A stretch of DNA of 64,000 nucleotides from Bradyrhizobium guangdongense (GTDB lineage Bacteria; Pseudomonadota; Alphaproteobacteria; Rhizobiales; Xanthobacteraceae): the NCBI RefSeq assembly GCF_006483445.1, contig NZ_PPPT01000109.1:1-64000 (forward strand). Reading direction: 5' to 3'. This document shows positions 18,146 through 27,568 of the stretch, in pieces; within the stretch, counting starts at the first letter, position 1, and each line of letters starts with the position of its first letter. The position numbers were made by a program, and so were the translations under genes. The notes under the pieces are model-generated. The model ran no database searches. It was given only the letters and a program-made list of their open reading frames with translations, and was not told the DNA's origin.

Positions 18146-18694
18146 TCAGATGACGGTCAGAGCACCCATGTTGATATCGACGGCGGGCCCGATCAGCGTG
18201 ATCGAGGCGCCCTTTCCGTTCTGAATGAAGATCCCGAGATCGTTGACGACCAGCGTCGCGCCAGTGAGGCTTTTGAGGATGATGCCGCCGGTCGCCGGCG
18301 TCGGCGGCATGTCGCTCAGCATCAGCATGTTCTGCCCCAGCGTCTGCATGCAGATGTTCGGTGACACCGGAAGCCCTGCGAGCGCCAGAGGCGGCACGTC
18401 GGACGGCGCCCCCCAGCGGCAACCGACCCAGATCGGCTTTGACGGATCGCCGCGCTCGAACTCGACCCAGACCCCGGCCCCGATCGGCGGCACCATGTAG
18501 ACGCCCATCGGAGGGCCGGTGGGCCCTGCCAGCGGCACGCAAGGCTCGGCCCAGCTCGACGGCACGAGGCCGGTGACGTCGGGCACCTCCAGCAGCAACC
18601 GCCCGCGCAGCAGCGGATCCACATTGTTGATGACCGTGCCACGATATTTTCCGTAGTAGGTGCGGATGTCCGGCGAGGTCGTCGTCGTGGTCAT
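18146..18694 (-). CDS. gpV/VgrG gp5-like spike protein
   Basis: A 182-residue protein. The motif YYGKYRGTVINNVDPLLRGRLLLEVPDV, then GPPMGVYMVPPIGAGVWVEFERGD, is the OB-fold of phage baseplate assembly protein V / VgrG gp5. The C-terminal 60 residues (GGIILKSLTGATLVVNDLGIFIQNGKGASITLIG) are a beta-helix-like needle. The stop and start overlap the hub gene by four bases. In Afp the hub and spike are one protein (Afp8); here they are separate ORFs, as in gpD/gpV of phage P2. Confidence 0.9.
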   Translation of the reverse strand: MTTTTTSPDIRTYYGKYRGTVINNVDPLLRGRLLLEVPDVTGLVPSSWAEPCVPLAGPTGPPMGVYMVPPIGAGVWVEFERGDPSKPIWVGCRWGAPSDVPPLALAGLPVSPNICMQTLGQNMLMLSDMPPTPATGGIILKSLTGATLVVNDLGIFIQNGKGASITLIGPAVDINMGALTVI

Positions 18695-19818
18695 GGCAGC
18701 ACCGCGGGTGTGTTGGAGATGAGCCCGTCGCGCGACAGGTTGAAATTCTGCTTGTATTCGCCGTGCTTGATGTTGTGGGTGACGCTGTTGACGTAATAGA
18801 GCCCGTCATAGGCGAGCCCGGCGCCGCGGACGCCGACCATCATGCGCGAGCGCAGCACGCGCCCATAGCGCAACACGTCGAGCGAGCCGCTGCCGGTGAC
18901 GGAATCGTTGGCCGAGAGCAGCATCCGCAGCGCGAAATTCGCCGCCTCGATCGGGCCCAGCGCCGCCATGCCTTCGGCGAATTCGAGCTTGCTCGGCATG
19001 GTCGGCCGCGCGCCCATCGGCGGTCGCAGGATGTTGATGTTCGGCAGCGGGATCGGAAGCGGGATTTTCTTCGTCACCGGGTCCATGATGGTGATGACGA
19101 CGATCTTCTTGGCGGTGCCGTCGAGGCTGAAACTCAGCGATTCCACATTGGTCAGCGCATCCATGTTGACATTGAGCGCCGGCTGCGGCGCCGGGATGCG
19201 GATGTCGGGCCCGAAATAGGCAATGCTCGATCCCGGCAAGGGGCCCGGCTCGACATAGAACACGTAGCCGCATTGGTAGGCGAGCTGCCTGATATAGGCG
19301 AGGTCGGTGCCGTTCTGGCTCGGCAGCTCCTCCAGCGGATTGGTCATGTCGGGCACGATCGGAGGGATCGCGACCGGTGCAATGCCGAGCACCGCATATT
19401 TGCCGAGGATGGCGTAGACCCGCGCCACCACCGGCATCGCGGGAAAGCGCATGAACGGCATCTCGACGAGGTCCATCATCCGGCTCAGATCCTCGCCGGT
19501 GATGGTCAGCGTCGACTTGCCGACGTCGTTGCTCGGCGAGATTTCCTGGCGCGTGACGACGCCGTCCATCAGCACGTTCGGCAGGCCATTGACGGTGGCG
19601 ATGATGATGACGCGGGTGATGATCGGATCGAAATAGCCGGCCGGCAGCAACGTCGTCTCCAGCAGTGATCTCTTGCCGATCTTGAAAGAAAGCTGGAACC
19701 CGCTGGAATCCGTCGAGCTCGTCACCTGCACGCTGTCGAGCGCGTTGACCACATCCGCCAGCGCCGGCACGGGCATGCCGGGCCCGATCAGCAGCGAGAG
19801 CTGGATGCTGCCGGCCAT
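18691..19818 (-). CDS. gpD/VgrG gp27-like hub protein
   Basis: A 375-residue protein of the late control gene D family (hub). Segments such as SSTDSSGFQLSFKIGKRSLLETTLLPAG, LMDGVVTRQEI, STLTITGEDLSRMMDLVEM and LAYIRQLAYQCGYVFYVEPG are conserved in this family. The ATG directly follows the TAG of the preceding small tail gene (TAGATG), and its end overlaps the spike gene. It forms the trimeric hub between tube and spike. Confidence 0.9.
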   Translation of the reverse strand: MAGSIQLSLLIGPGMPVPALADVVNALDSVQVTSSTDSSGFQLSFKIGKRSLLETTLLPAGYFDPIITRVIIIATVNGLPNVLMDGVVTRQEISPSNDVGKSTLTITGEDLSRMMDLVEMPFMRFPAMPVVARVYAILGKYAVLGIAPVAIPPIVPDMTNPLEELPSQNGTDLAYIRQLAYQCGYVFYVEPGPLPGSSIAYFGPDIRIPAPQPALNVNMDALTNVESLSFSLDGTAKKIVVITIMDPVTKKIPLPIPLPNINILRPPMGARPTMPSKLEFAEGMAALGPIEAANFALRMLLSANDSVTGSGSLDVLRYGRVLRSRMMVGVRGAGLAYDGLYYVNSVTHNIKHGEYKQNFNLSRDGLISNTPAVLP

Positions 19819-20193
19819 CTAGCGAACTCCCTTCGGCGCAGGAACGCCTTCCGGCAGCGTGATGCGCAGCGTGCGCCCGATGGTCTCGATCAGTTCGTCG
19901 GGGCGGATCGCGTTGTTGGCGTCGCACAGCCGCCAATACAGCTCGGCGTCGCCGATATAGCGGGCCGACAGATTGTCGAGCCGGTCGTTGTCGGCGACGA
20001 CGTGCTCCTTGATCGTTGCAAAGCGCGAGGCCTGCGGCACGAAGCGGCGGCGCAGATATTTGATTGTGCGGCCGTCGGCGCTGGTCAGCGCCGTCGTGTC
20101 GAGGCCGTAGTAGCGGCTGGTCGGCGGGAATAGCTGTGCGCCGGCCGCCGAGCTCTGCAGCAATGCGTCGAGCGTCTTGACGGCGTCGGTCAT
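19819..20193 (-). CDS. LysM/gpX-like tail protein
   Basis: A 124-residue protein: residues 20-50 include PPTSRYYGLDTTALTSADGR and a basic strand YLRRRFVPQ. Residues 60-115 (HVVADNDRLDNLSARYIGDAELYWRLCDANNAIRPDEL) are a LysM/gpX fold. In eCIS clusters a LysM protein accompanies the tube-initiator (Afp7 type), and this gene overlaps that one by ATGA. Structural role at the tube-hub junction inferred. Confidence 0.85.
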   Translation of the reverse strand: MTDAVKTLDALLQSSAAGAQLFPPTSRYYGLDTTALTSADGRTIKYLRRRFVPQASRFATIKEHVVADNDRLDNLSARYIGDAELYWRLCDANNAIRPDELIETIGRTLRITLPEGVPAPKGVR

Positions 20194-20846
20194 GGGATGC
20201 CTCCGATGCCGAGAGCATCGAGCCCGCTCGACGGCGCCTTCGACGACAGCATTTCCTTGCGCTGGAGATAACCGAGGAACAGTGCCCCGCCCTTGTGCGC
20301 GAAGCCGAGGTCGTTGACCGACAGGACGCGCAGGCCGAGGCTGACCTTGGCACGGATCGGGTTGAGGTTCGGATCGAAGGCTTCCTCGGTGACGCTGAAT
20401 TCCGTCACGCGCACCGGCACGACGCGCTGCGCGCTCCAGACGAACAGCGCCAGCGGTGCTTCAGTCGGCGCGATCTCGATGGTGCCATAGCTCGCCTGCG
20501 AATTCTCCCCGATCAGGTCGCTGGCCAGCGGGTTGATCATCGATTCCAGCGCGGCGATCTGGGGATGCAATCCGAACTTCACGGTGTTCGGATTGTCGTT
20601 GGGGAATTCGAGCTGGTCCGAGGCGTCGAGCTCGGCCTCGATCTTGAACGTCTCGACCGCCGGTCCCTTCAGCCGCAGCGCTTCCGAGCGGTCGCCGGCC
20701 TCGCCGATGCCCTGCACCTGCAAGGTGCGCGAGACCTGATCGGGCGTGTACTGGAGCGTGATCACGCGTTTGACCGCGCCGGACGAGGGATCGACCAGCA
20801 CGAGCCCGCCGCGCAAGGTTTTCGGTGAACCGGGGAAGCCTGTCAT
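20190..20846 (-). CDS. CIS tube-associated protein (Afp7-like, CIS_tube domain)
   Basis: 218 residues from the ATG at 20846, whose AUG overlaps the stop of the upstream DUF4157 gene. The N-terminus (LRGGLVLVDPSSGAVKRVITLQYTPDQVSRTL) and core (LKGPAVETFKIEAELDASDQLEF) are the CIS_tube signature, as is SVTEEAFDPNLNPIRAKVSLGLRVL. Upstream reading to 20993 is a frame without family match. The product should join the inner tube to the hub. Coupled to the LysM gene by ATGA. Confidence 0.9.
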   Translation of the reverse strand: MTGFPGSPKTLRGGLVLVDPSSGAVKRVITLQYTPDQVSRTLQVQGIGEAGDRSEALRLKGPAVETFKIEAELDASDQLEFPNDNPNTVKFGLHPQIAALESMINPLASDLIGENSQASYGTIEIAPTEAPLALFVWSAQRVVPVRVTEFSVTEEAFDPNLNPIRAKVSLGLRVLSVNDLGFAHKGGALFLGYLQRKEMLSSKAPSSGLDALGIGGIP

Positions 20847-22033
20847 TTCGGAGCCTTCGCGGTACCTGGGTTTTGGTAGAAGTCGTCGAAGGCCTGCACC
20901 GCGGCGCCGAAGGTCGGCGACTGGAAGGCGCTCGCACTCGCGTGCTCGTTGTCGACAATTCCCTTGGCAGGGTCGCTGACTGTGAAGCCCCACTTCAGCG
21001 TGGCGTAGATGTATCCGCTGCCGGAGGCCTTGGCGGCCGTCTCGAACGAGAAGCGACGCTTGGAGTTTGCTCCCGGAAAATCCTCCAGCGACGCCTCCTT
21101 GATCATTTTTCCGATCTTTCTGCCGTCTTTGACGTGTTCTGAGCGAAGCGCATAGTCTTTGCTGTAATAGGGGGAGACGGCTCGATTCCTCTTCGCCGTA
21201 CGTGGTGTACGGTTTTCGTGACCCACGTCGACAAAATATCCCTGCTCGATGCCCGCCGCCTTGTTGCCCTTCGTCATGACATTCATGCGGTTGGCTTCAT
21301 CGCCCGTCCATTCAGTCTCCTTGTCAGCCTCTTTGCGAGCGCTCAGATCCTCGACGCGCGCGATCTGGAGAAGCCGGATTTTCCAGGCATTCGGCGCGTC
21401 CTCGCTCGGCTTGAATTTGATCGTTCCATACAATCCACTCTTGCCGCCGGGACGCAACACCGGTTGCATATCCAGAATGAAGTCGCCGTCGAATGTGGAT
21501 TTGGTGCCGACCAGATCACGCTGGATGCGTGGCGTCACTCTGGTGACGGCATTGGGCTTGGTTCCGCCGGCTATCGGCTCACGAGGGATGGCCGCGCGCG
21601 ATCCCTGCAGAGCGTCTGCAATTCGTGCGGCTTCGACTTCCGCCACATCCGATGGACGACTGACGGACAGGCCCTCATGCGGCAAAACGCTGGCGCTACC
21701 CTGCTGCACCGTGTGCACGGCTTCGTGTGCCAGCAGGCGATCGCGGCGCTCATCGGTCAGCGCGTGCGATTCCGCGCCCAGGTGAATGTCCCTGCCCAGA
21801 GCGAAGGCGCGCGCACCGAGTCTGCTTGCGGCCGCCTCCGAGGCGCGGCCGCTGTGAATACGGATGTAGCCGAGATCGTGGTTCAGCCGCTGCTCGAGCG
21901 GGCGCCGCACCTGCGCATCGAGCGGCCGCGCGGGATCGCTGGTGGCTGCACGCAACAGGCCGGTCACGGACTGACGGGCGCGCGGATTGTGTGGGCCTTC
22001 CACTCTAACGCCGCTATGCGCACGGGAATTCAT
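20843..22033 (-). CDS. DUF4157 protein with uncharacterised C-terminal domain (putative eCIS cargo)
   Basis: A 396-residue protein. Residues about 35-115 are a DUF4157 domain with HEAVH at 103-107 (the HExxH zinc motif) followed by TVQQ. DUF4157 proteins are strongly associated with eCIS loci and often act as leader or processing domains of cargo. Residues 165-396 (from VTRVTPRIQRDLVG) resemble no family I know; they contain ENRTPRTAKRNRAVSPYYSKDYALR and a conserved-looking KWGFTVSDPAKGI near the end. Unlike its upstream neighbour it lacks the N-terminal Cys motif. The ATG directly follows the TGA of that gene. Confidence 0.85.
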   Translation of the reverse strand: MNSRAHSGVRVEGPHNPRARQSVTGLLRAATSDPARPLDAQVRRPLEQRLNHDLGYIRIHSGRASEAAASRLGARAFALGRDIHLGAESHALTDERRDRLLAHEAVHTVQQGSASVLPHEGLSVSRPSDVAEVEAARIADALQGSRAAIPREPIAGGTKPNAVTRVTPRIQRDLVGTKSTFDGDFILDMQPVLRPGGKSGLYGTIKFKPSEDAPNAWKIRLLQIARVEDLSARKEADKETEWTGDEANRMNVMTKGNKAAGIEQGYFVDVGHENRTPRTAKRNRAVSPYYSKDYALRSEHVKDGRKIGKMIKEASLEDFPGANSKRRFSFETAAKASGSGYIYATLKWGFTVSDPAKGIVDNEHASASAFQSPTFGAAVQAFDDFYQNPGTAKAPK

Positions 22034-24070
22034 TCACGCATTCCTGTAGATTGTATTGCACTGCCCATCGTCGATCGTTTCCCCGAGCGGCGCCGCGTTC
22101 GTCGAGGTCATGATGTCGGTCGCGGCCGTCCGATGAGCCCCGGAATCGAGCAAGATGTGACCCATCTCATGGGCCAACGACCGCCCCATCGCGTCGTTCG
22201 ACACATACGCGGTCCGCCTCGCTAGTGCGGTCGATATGCCGGGAGGACAGGAATCGGCGCGGTTGTGACTGCTGAGCGTCGGCACATAGAATGTGCGTAT
22301 TCGAGCCGACAGGCCAAAGGTCGTCGTTGCGCCATTGATCAGCCGTCGCTCCTCGACGCTTGGTGTTGCGCAGTTGCCTTCCTGAAGGATGCGGTCGGCC
22401 CCGATCCATGCCGTAGTGTCGCCGGGCGTCGCAGGCCGCTGCACCCCGGGCACGAACCTGACATTGCAGCTGGCAAATATGCCATTCGCGGTCGCGATAT
22501 CGGCCGCCGGGTCCCGGTTCGACCCATCGAGCTTGACGGTATCGATCGAAACAGTCTTTTCGGTCCGGCTGCGGGTTGCGCCCGGCGGCGCGACCGCGAC
22601 CGTACTGGCGATTGCGGCCGACATCACGGCAAGACGCGATTGCTGCATGGCGTTCAAAGGCGGCGCCGCGGCGTTCAGCGAAGCCTGGAAAAGCCTCAGG
22701 ATGGCGCTACCGTCGCGTTGCGAGGCAAGCAGCACCCATTCGCGTTGCACGAAGTTTTCCAGGAACGCGATCGAAACGCTGAGCGCGTCGGCCGTGCTGA
22801 GCTGGCGGAACACTTCGCGGATGAAAGGCAACTCGGCGGTCGCGTTGGTCAACGCGCGCGCTCCCAGTGTGATGCCGCGGCTGGTCGCGTCCGCAAACTG
22901 CGGATCGCGCAGGAAGGTTGCGACCTCGACCGCTATTTGCGCCGCCGACGGCGCGACGGTCGCCGTTGCACGCTGATCGAGCACCGGCGCCATCGCAGGA
23001 TCGAAGGCCCCGGCCAATGCGATGATCGTTTGCGGATTCACCGTCGCGACATGCGTCGTCTCGTCGATCTCGACAGGCAGCGGAACGCGCAAGCCCGCAC
23101 GCCATTTCTGCATCGACGGCGGCTGCTGCGCTGGCGGCACCTGGAAATAAGTCTGATTGTAGACCAGCAGCGCCCGAGCAAGCTGATCCGCCGTGACGAC
23201 ATCCAGCGGCAACGGCGTGGCAGCACCAGGCGGCGTGAAGGGCGTCGCCGTAGTCCACAGCGGCAGCAATTCGAGCGCCAGCATGTGCAGTGTCATGTTT
23301 TCGCCGACGATCACGCTGAGCCTGCTCATGCCGCCGTCGAGCAGGCCGCCGCGTACGCCGACGGGGCCGACGACGGTGTCCTGGACATTGGTCGGTACGA
23401 ACTGCATCCCGCTGCGCGCGGTCTGGCCCAGGTTCATGGTCAGCGGCACGGCGTCAGGCGCGCCGGTGTTGAGTCGGGACACGATCTGGGTCGACCGCAC
23501 TCTGGGGCCGCCCGGCGAATGATCCGCGGCAACGGCAGCACTGATCCGCTCCGCTTCCACTTCACCAGCGCTGTGTGGGGAATCGATCTGCAATCCCCCG
23601 CCCGAGCCTGCCGCGGGCGCGCCGCGCTGCTGCACGACATGGGTCAGCTCATGCGCCAGCAGTCGCCTGCCCTGCCCGGTTGCTGGCGCGTAGTTGCCGC
23701 CGGCGAACACGATGTCGCGTCCGACCGTATAGGCGTGCGCGTTGACGGCATGGGCTGATCGTGCGGCATCGGGTCCGGTATGGACGCGGACGTCTGCAAA
23801 ACTATGCGCGAAGCGCTGCTCCATGAAGGCGCGCGCATCCGGATCCAGCGGCGTCCCCGGCCTGCGCAACACCTCATCGACGATCGCCGGCGCGCGTGGC
23901 GACCCGAGACCGCCCGCGGCCTTGCGCCGCAGCTTGGTCCCGCTGCATTCCTCGCACTGCGCTCCCTCATGGTCGGCGCAGGCGCATCTGCGTTGCAGCA
24001 GCCGGATCGACGACGCCCGGGCGACCGGTTTGGCCGCAGGCGCGGCCTTGGCGGCTACGGCGCGGATCAT
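22034..24070 (-). CDS. DUF4157 protein with C-terminal metzincin-like metalloprotease motif (putative eCIS cargo)
   Basis: 678 residues from the ATG at 24070, which overlaps the stop of the small upstream gene. The N-terminus has a CxC...CxxC cluster (Cys29, 31, 39, 42) common in eCIS DUF4157 proteins, then a DUF4157 domain (about 62-150) with HELTH at 140-144. A long middle region follows. The C-terminal 50 residues hold a second zinc motif, HEMGH at 634-638, a third His at 646 and an IM Met-turn-like pair at 653-654: a metzincin-like site with two extra residues before the third His. A secreted protease payload is the best guess; the middle region is unrecognised. Confidence 0.85.
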   Translation of the reverse strand: MIRAVAAKAAPAAKPVARASSIRLLQRRCACADHEGAQCEECSGTKLRRKAAGGLGSPRAPAIVDEVLRRPGTPLDPDARAFMEQRFAHSFADVRVHTGPDAARSAHAVNAHAYTVGRDIVFAGGNYAPATGQGRRLLAHELTHVVQQRGAPAAGSGGGLQIDSPHSAGEVEAERISAAVAADHSPGGPRVRSTQIVSRLNTGAPDAVPLTMNLGQTARSGMQFVPTNVQDTVVGPVGVRGGLLDGGMSRLSVIVGENMTLHMLALELLPLWTTATPFTPPGAATPLPLDVVTADQLARALLVYNQTYFQVPPAQQPPSMQKWRAGLRVPLPVEIDETTHVATVNPQTIIALAGAFDPAMAPVLDQRATATVAPSAAQIAVEVATFLRDPQFADATSRGITLGARALTNATAELPFIREVFRQLSTADALSVSIAFLENFVQREWVLLASQRDGSAILRLFQASLNAAAPPLNAMQQSRLAVMSAAIASTVAVAPPGATRSRTEKTVSIDTVKLDGSNRDPAADIATANGIFASCNVRFVPGVQRPATPGDTTAWIGADRILQEGNCATPSVEERRLINGATTTFGLSARIRTFYVPTLSSHNRADSCPPGISTALARRTAYVSNDAMGRSLAHEMGHILLDSGAHRTAATDIMTSTNAAPLGETIDDGQCNTIYRNA

Positions 24071-24333
24071 GACGGGATACTCCGCACCAGCCGCCGCCCT
24101 GCTCCGGCGCCGATCGCCTGCGGCGTCGCCGCTGCCGCCAACTGAACCGGCGCCGTGCGCAGCGATGCGAGCGAGCGGCTGGCGCGTAGTTGCTGCGCGG
24201 TGGCGGGATTGCCGAGCTGCGCGATCAATTCCCCGGTCAAGCCCGCCGTGATCGCGTCGCGCTGCTCCGGTGGAAAACCGCGCAGCACCAGGCGGTCGAT
24301 AGTGACGTGGACGCGTGGCGGGCGATGGGTCAT
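24067..24333 (-). CDS. Small conserved eCIS-associated protein
   Basis: An 88-residue protein beginning MTHRPPRVHVTIDRLVLRGFPPEQRDAI, with a helical C-terminal half. Small proteins with this RVHVTIDRLVLRGF start occur beside DUF4157 and AAA+ genes in eCIS loci, from family recognition. It overlaps both neighbours by ATGA, so it is coupled to the ATPase and to the metalloprotease cargo gene. No known function; chaperone or adaptor for the neighbouring DUF4157 protein is one possibility. Confidence 0.7.
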   Translation of the reverse strand: MTHRPPRVHVTIDRLVLRGFPPEQRDAITAGLTGELIAQLGNPATAQQLRASRSLASLRTAPVQLAAAATPQAIGAGAGRRLVRSIPS

Positions 24334-26249
24334 GTCCAGCCCCGGGTTTCGGTTTCTGCCAGCGGCCGCTCCAGCTTGGCGCTTTCGGCATGGGCCGCGG
24401 CAAGCAGATGACGCATGGCGAGCGATCCGCCGTCGTCGGCTGCGAGGAAGGCCGCATTCAGCGCGATGTTGCGGATGCTGCCGCCGGTGACGTTGAGGCG
24501 GGCAAGCTTGCCGAAGTCGAGCGCGTCGGTCGGCGCTGCGGCCGGCACGCTGCGCTGCCAGATCGCCTCGCGCTGATCGAGATCGGGGAATGGAAAGTTG
24601 ACGATGAAGCGCAGGCGGCGCTGGAACGAAGCATCGAGCGCGGATTTCAGATTGGTGGTCAGGATCGCGAGCCCGCGATAGGCTTCCATGCGCTGGAGGA
24701 GATAGCTGACCTCGATATTGGCGTAGCGGTCGTGGCTGTCCTTGACCTCGCTGCGCTTGCCGAACAGGGCGTCGGCCTCATCGAACAGCAGGATGGTGCC
24801 GCTCTCCTCGGCGGCATCGAACACGCGCCGCAGGTTCTTCTCGGTCTCGCCGATATATTTGCTGACCACCGACGACAGGTCGATACGGTAGAGATCGAGC
24901 GCAAGCTCGTTGGCCAACACTTCGGCAGCGAGAGTCTTGCCGGTGCCGCTCTGGCCACTGAACAGCACGGCGACGCCGAGGCCGCGCAGATGGCGGGCGC
25001 CAAAGCCCCACTCGTCATAGACCCGCGTGCGCTGCCGGACCTGCGCGGCGATTTGCCTGAGCACGCCGAGTTGGCTCGCCGGCAGAACCAGATCGTCCCA
25101 AACGGCGCGTGGCGCAATCCGCTGTGCCAGCTCGTCCAGGCCGCGCCGGCCGCCCTCGCGGCAAGCATTCCAAATCGCAACTGCGACCGGCTCGCCGACG
25201 TCGATGCGGTCGCTGACCGCGCTCCCGGCCACGGCGATGCCGCGGGCGGTGAGACGAAATTGTGCGGTCACATTATCGAGCGCGCCGTCGAGCTCGGCGC
25301 CATGCGATCCGAGAGCGGCCTGCCACAGCCGTTTCTGCTCGGCCGCATCCGGCTTGGCGAGCTCGAGGCTGAGCGTCGGACCGCGCAGACGCGCGGGCTC
25401 GCGGGCGGCGATCACGAGCGGCCCGCGAATCCGGGCCGCCAGCTCACGGACATTGGCGTTGACGGCGCCATCGCCACATTGCACCAGCAGTGCGGCCGGC
25501 AACAATGCCGCTTCACGGTCCCACAACACGACGAAATTTTCGAGTTCGGCAGCTCCCGCGGGCACGTCCTCGATCCGCAGCACGAAAAGCTGGAGCCCGC
25601 AGGCCGCCGCCGCAGCCGCAGCAACGTCCTCGGCGCCCGCCGGATCATCGCCGCCGAGATGTACGACCGCGCGCGGCAGCGACGGCCGGGTCCAGCAGGC
25701 CGCAATGCCGTTGGCGAGCGTCTGGTGCTGCGCCGCCATCACGCGCGACGGCGCGTGGATCGTGAGCAGCGGCCAAAGCCGCTGATCGAGCAGATTGATG
25801 CCGGCCAAGAAATGCAGGATACGCTCGTCGATGCGCAAGGACGCACTGGTCAGCGGATGGTTTTGCTCCATCTCGATCAGCCGCCAGCGGCGCAGGGGAC
25901 GCGCGGGCGTCAGCGCGCTCCAATGCGGCTCGGCGAGCTTGCCGAGCGCGGTGGCAAAACTCGCGCCGCGCTCGCCATTGGGCTTCGCGCAGGCCACGGC
26001 AAATTGCGCGTCCATCTCCATGCCGGCGCAGAGCAGGAGGATATCGCGCTCGAACGGCGACAGCTCGAAGATGTCGGCGATCACGTCGATCGCGGCCGGC
26101 GGCGACATCGTTGCGCCGCCGCTTGCCTGGGCATCGTCTTCGCCGGCGAGCTGGCGGCGCAGGCGCGAGAGTTCCGCGACCAGATAGCGCTGGTTTTCGT
26201 CGACCCAGGTCGTTTGCAGGTCAGTCGCTGGCTGGTCAATGTCGGTCAC
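24330..26249 (-). CDS. AAA+ ATPase of the eCIS (Afp15-like)
   Basis: A 639-residue protein. Residues 1-380 are an N-terminal region of degenerate AAA type. The C-terminal module has Walker A GQSGTGKT (432-439), Walker B ILLFDEAD (486-493), sensor 1 around TTN (531-533) and Arg fingers near 544-545. AAA+ ATPases of this type are conserved in eCIS (Afp15/Pvc15) and are needed for cargo loading or particle assembly in studied examples. ATGA overlaps with both neighbours. Confidence 0.93.
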   Translation of the reverse strand: MTDIDQPATDLQTTWVDENQRYLVAELSRLRRQLAGEDDAQASGGATMSPPAAIDVIADIFELSPFERDILLLCAGMEMDAQFAVACAKPNGERGASFATALGKLAEPHWSALTPARPLRRWRLIEMEQNHPLTSASLRIDERILHFLAGINLLDQRLWPLLTIHAPSRVMAAQHQTLANGIAACWTRPSLPRAVVHLGGDDPAGAEDVAAAAAAACGLQLFVLRIEDVPAGAAELENFVVLWDREAALLPAALLVQCGDGAVNANVRELAARIRGPLVIAAREPARLRGPTLSLELAKPDAAEQKRLWQAALGSHGAELDGALDNVTAQFRLTARGIAVAGSAVSDRIDVGEPVAVAIWNACREGGRRGLDELAQRIAPRAVWDDLVLPASQLGVLRQIAAQVRQRTRVYDEWGFGARHLRGLGVAVLFSGQSGTGKTLAAEVLANELALDLYRIDLSSVVSKYIGETEKNLRRVFDAAEESGTILLFDEADALFGKRSEVKDSHDRYANIEVSYLLQRMEAYRGLAILTTNLKSALDASFQRRLRFIVNFPFPDLDQREAIWQRSVPAAAPTDALDFGKLARLNVTGGSIRNIALNAAFLAADDGGSLAMRHLLAAAHAESAKLERPLAETETRGWT

Positions 26250-27568
26250 GGCTTTACCTCGAGCTGCGGACCGATGAAGACGGGTGGCGCGACGTCATAG
26301 TTGATAAGCTGGCTGTCCACGCCGTCGACCCGCAGGCGAACCCAATACAGGCCCGGCTTCAACTGCCTGAACACGAAGGTGGGCGTCTTGGTCGGCGCCG
26401 CGAACGGATTGGCCAACACTTCGCGGCCGCCGAGCATCAGCGACACCCGCTGGTCGGGACGGACTGCGGGCGTGCAGGTCGGCGTCAGCGTCAGGCTTTG
26501 GTCGGCGGCGAGATTGACGGGCGTCGTGAAGGTCACCGCGGGCGCGACCGTCAGTGACTGGAGATTGGTGAGGCGCGGCGCAGGATCGGTGCCATGCACG
26601 AGCTGCAGCGTCGCGGCATAGATCCCGGCCGGGAAGCCTGCCGGGAAATCCACCGTCGCGAGCGGCAGCAGGAACAACACCTTCGATGCATCTGGCGTCG
26701 CCGCCGGCGGCGTGATTGCGATGGTGACGCCGAGGCGCATATTGCTGAGCAGCAGCGTGTGGCCGCTGCCGTCGAGGTCGTGGCCGTGAAATTCGACAGT
26801 GTCGCCGAGTTTTGCCGCCTTCTGAGAATGCGGCAGCACGATCTCTTCGATCTCCGGATAGGGCGAGGCCATGCTGGCGCGCACGTCGACGCCCTGCTCC
26901 AGATGTGTCACCGGATCGACCGGCCCGCGCGTCAGCACCGGCAACGGCACGCGCGCGGATTTCCGCGACTCGATCAGCACAACGGTCACCTGATAAGGCG
27001 CGGTCGGCCGGTAGTGCGAATTGATCGCGGTCCAGAGCTTTGACAGCTCCTCCGTGTTCATCACCGAGGGTGTGATCTTGATCTGCTCGATCTGGTCGGC
27101 GAGCTCGGAGGCCTGCAGCGCCTGGTAGATCGCCGGCAGCATGCTGCCGGTGACCGGCGGGCTCGGCGGATTGAGCGCGGTGCGGATCGCGGCGCGGGCC
27201 AGTACCGGCGTCTCGTGCAGGATCTGCATGGCATAGCCGAGCAACACCTCCGCCTCGAGATCCAGCGTGCCATAGGCGGTCAGGAGATAATGCAGATCGA
27301 GCGCCAGCGGCGGATTGCTGATGCGCTCGCCGGCCGCATTGCGCGAGGGGTATCCGACATTGCGCCACCCGATATTGGGCGTCGCCTGGTGCAGGAACAG
27401 GTTGAGCCGCCGCGTGGTGTCGTTGCCGAGCTCGATCGCATCGGGCGCGAGCGCCGAGACCACGACGCCGCTGCCCATGGTGCTGGCGAGATTGTGGTCG
27501 ATCAGCCCGCCGTCCAGCAGGTCCTTGAGGACCGCGGTGACGCCGGCAATCGCAAGCGCGTTGCTCAT
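26246..27568 (-). CDS. DUF4255 tube-terminator/cap protein (Afp16-like)
   Basis: A 440-residue protein. Residues 1-200 are the DUF4255 (Pvc16 N-terminal) domain, with TRRLNLFLHQATPNIGWRN and PPLALDLHYLLTAYG as its core. The C-terminal 200 residues look like one or two beta-sandwich domains (KLGDTVEFHGHDLDGSGHTLLL). Afp16 caps the tube and sheath at the distal end and sets the length limit. The extra Ig-like region is longer than in Afp16 and may face outward. Overlaps the ATPase gene by ATGA. Confidence 0.9.
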   Translation of the reverse strand: MSNALAIAGVTAVLKDLLDGGLIDHNLASTMGSGVVVSALAPDAIELGNDTTRRLNLFLHQATPNIGWRNVGYPSRNAAGERISNPPLALDLHYLLTAYGTLDLEAEVLLGYAMQILHETPVLARAAIRTALNPPSPPVTGSMLPAIYQALQASELADQIEQIKITPSVMNTEELSKLWTAINSHYRPTAPYQVTVVLIESRKSARVPLPVLTRGPVDPVTHLEQGVDVRASMASPYPEIEEIVLPHSQKAAKLGDTVEFHGHDLDGSGHTLLLSNMRLGVTIAITPPAATPDASKVLFLLPLATVDFPAGFPAGIYAATLQLVHGTDPAPRLTNLQSLTVAPAVTFTTPVNLAADQSLTLTPTCTPAVRPDQRVSLMLGGREVLANPFAAPTKTPTFVFRQLKPGLYWVRLRVDGVDSQLINYDVAPPVFIGPQLEVKP

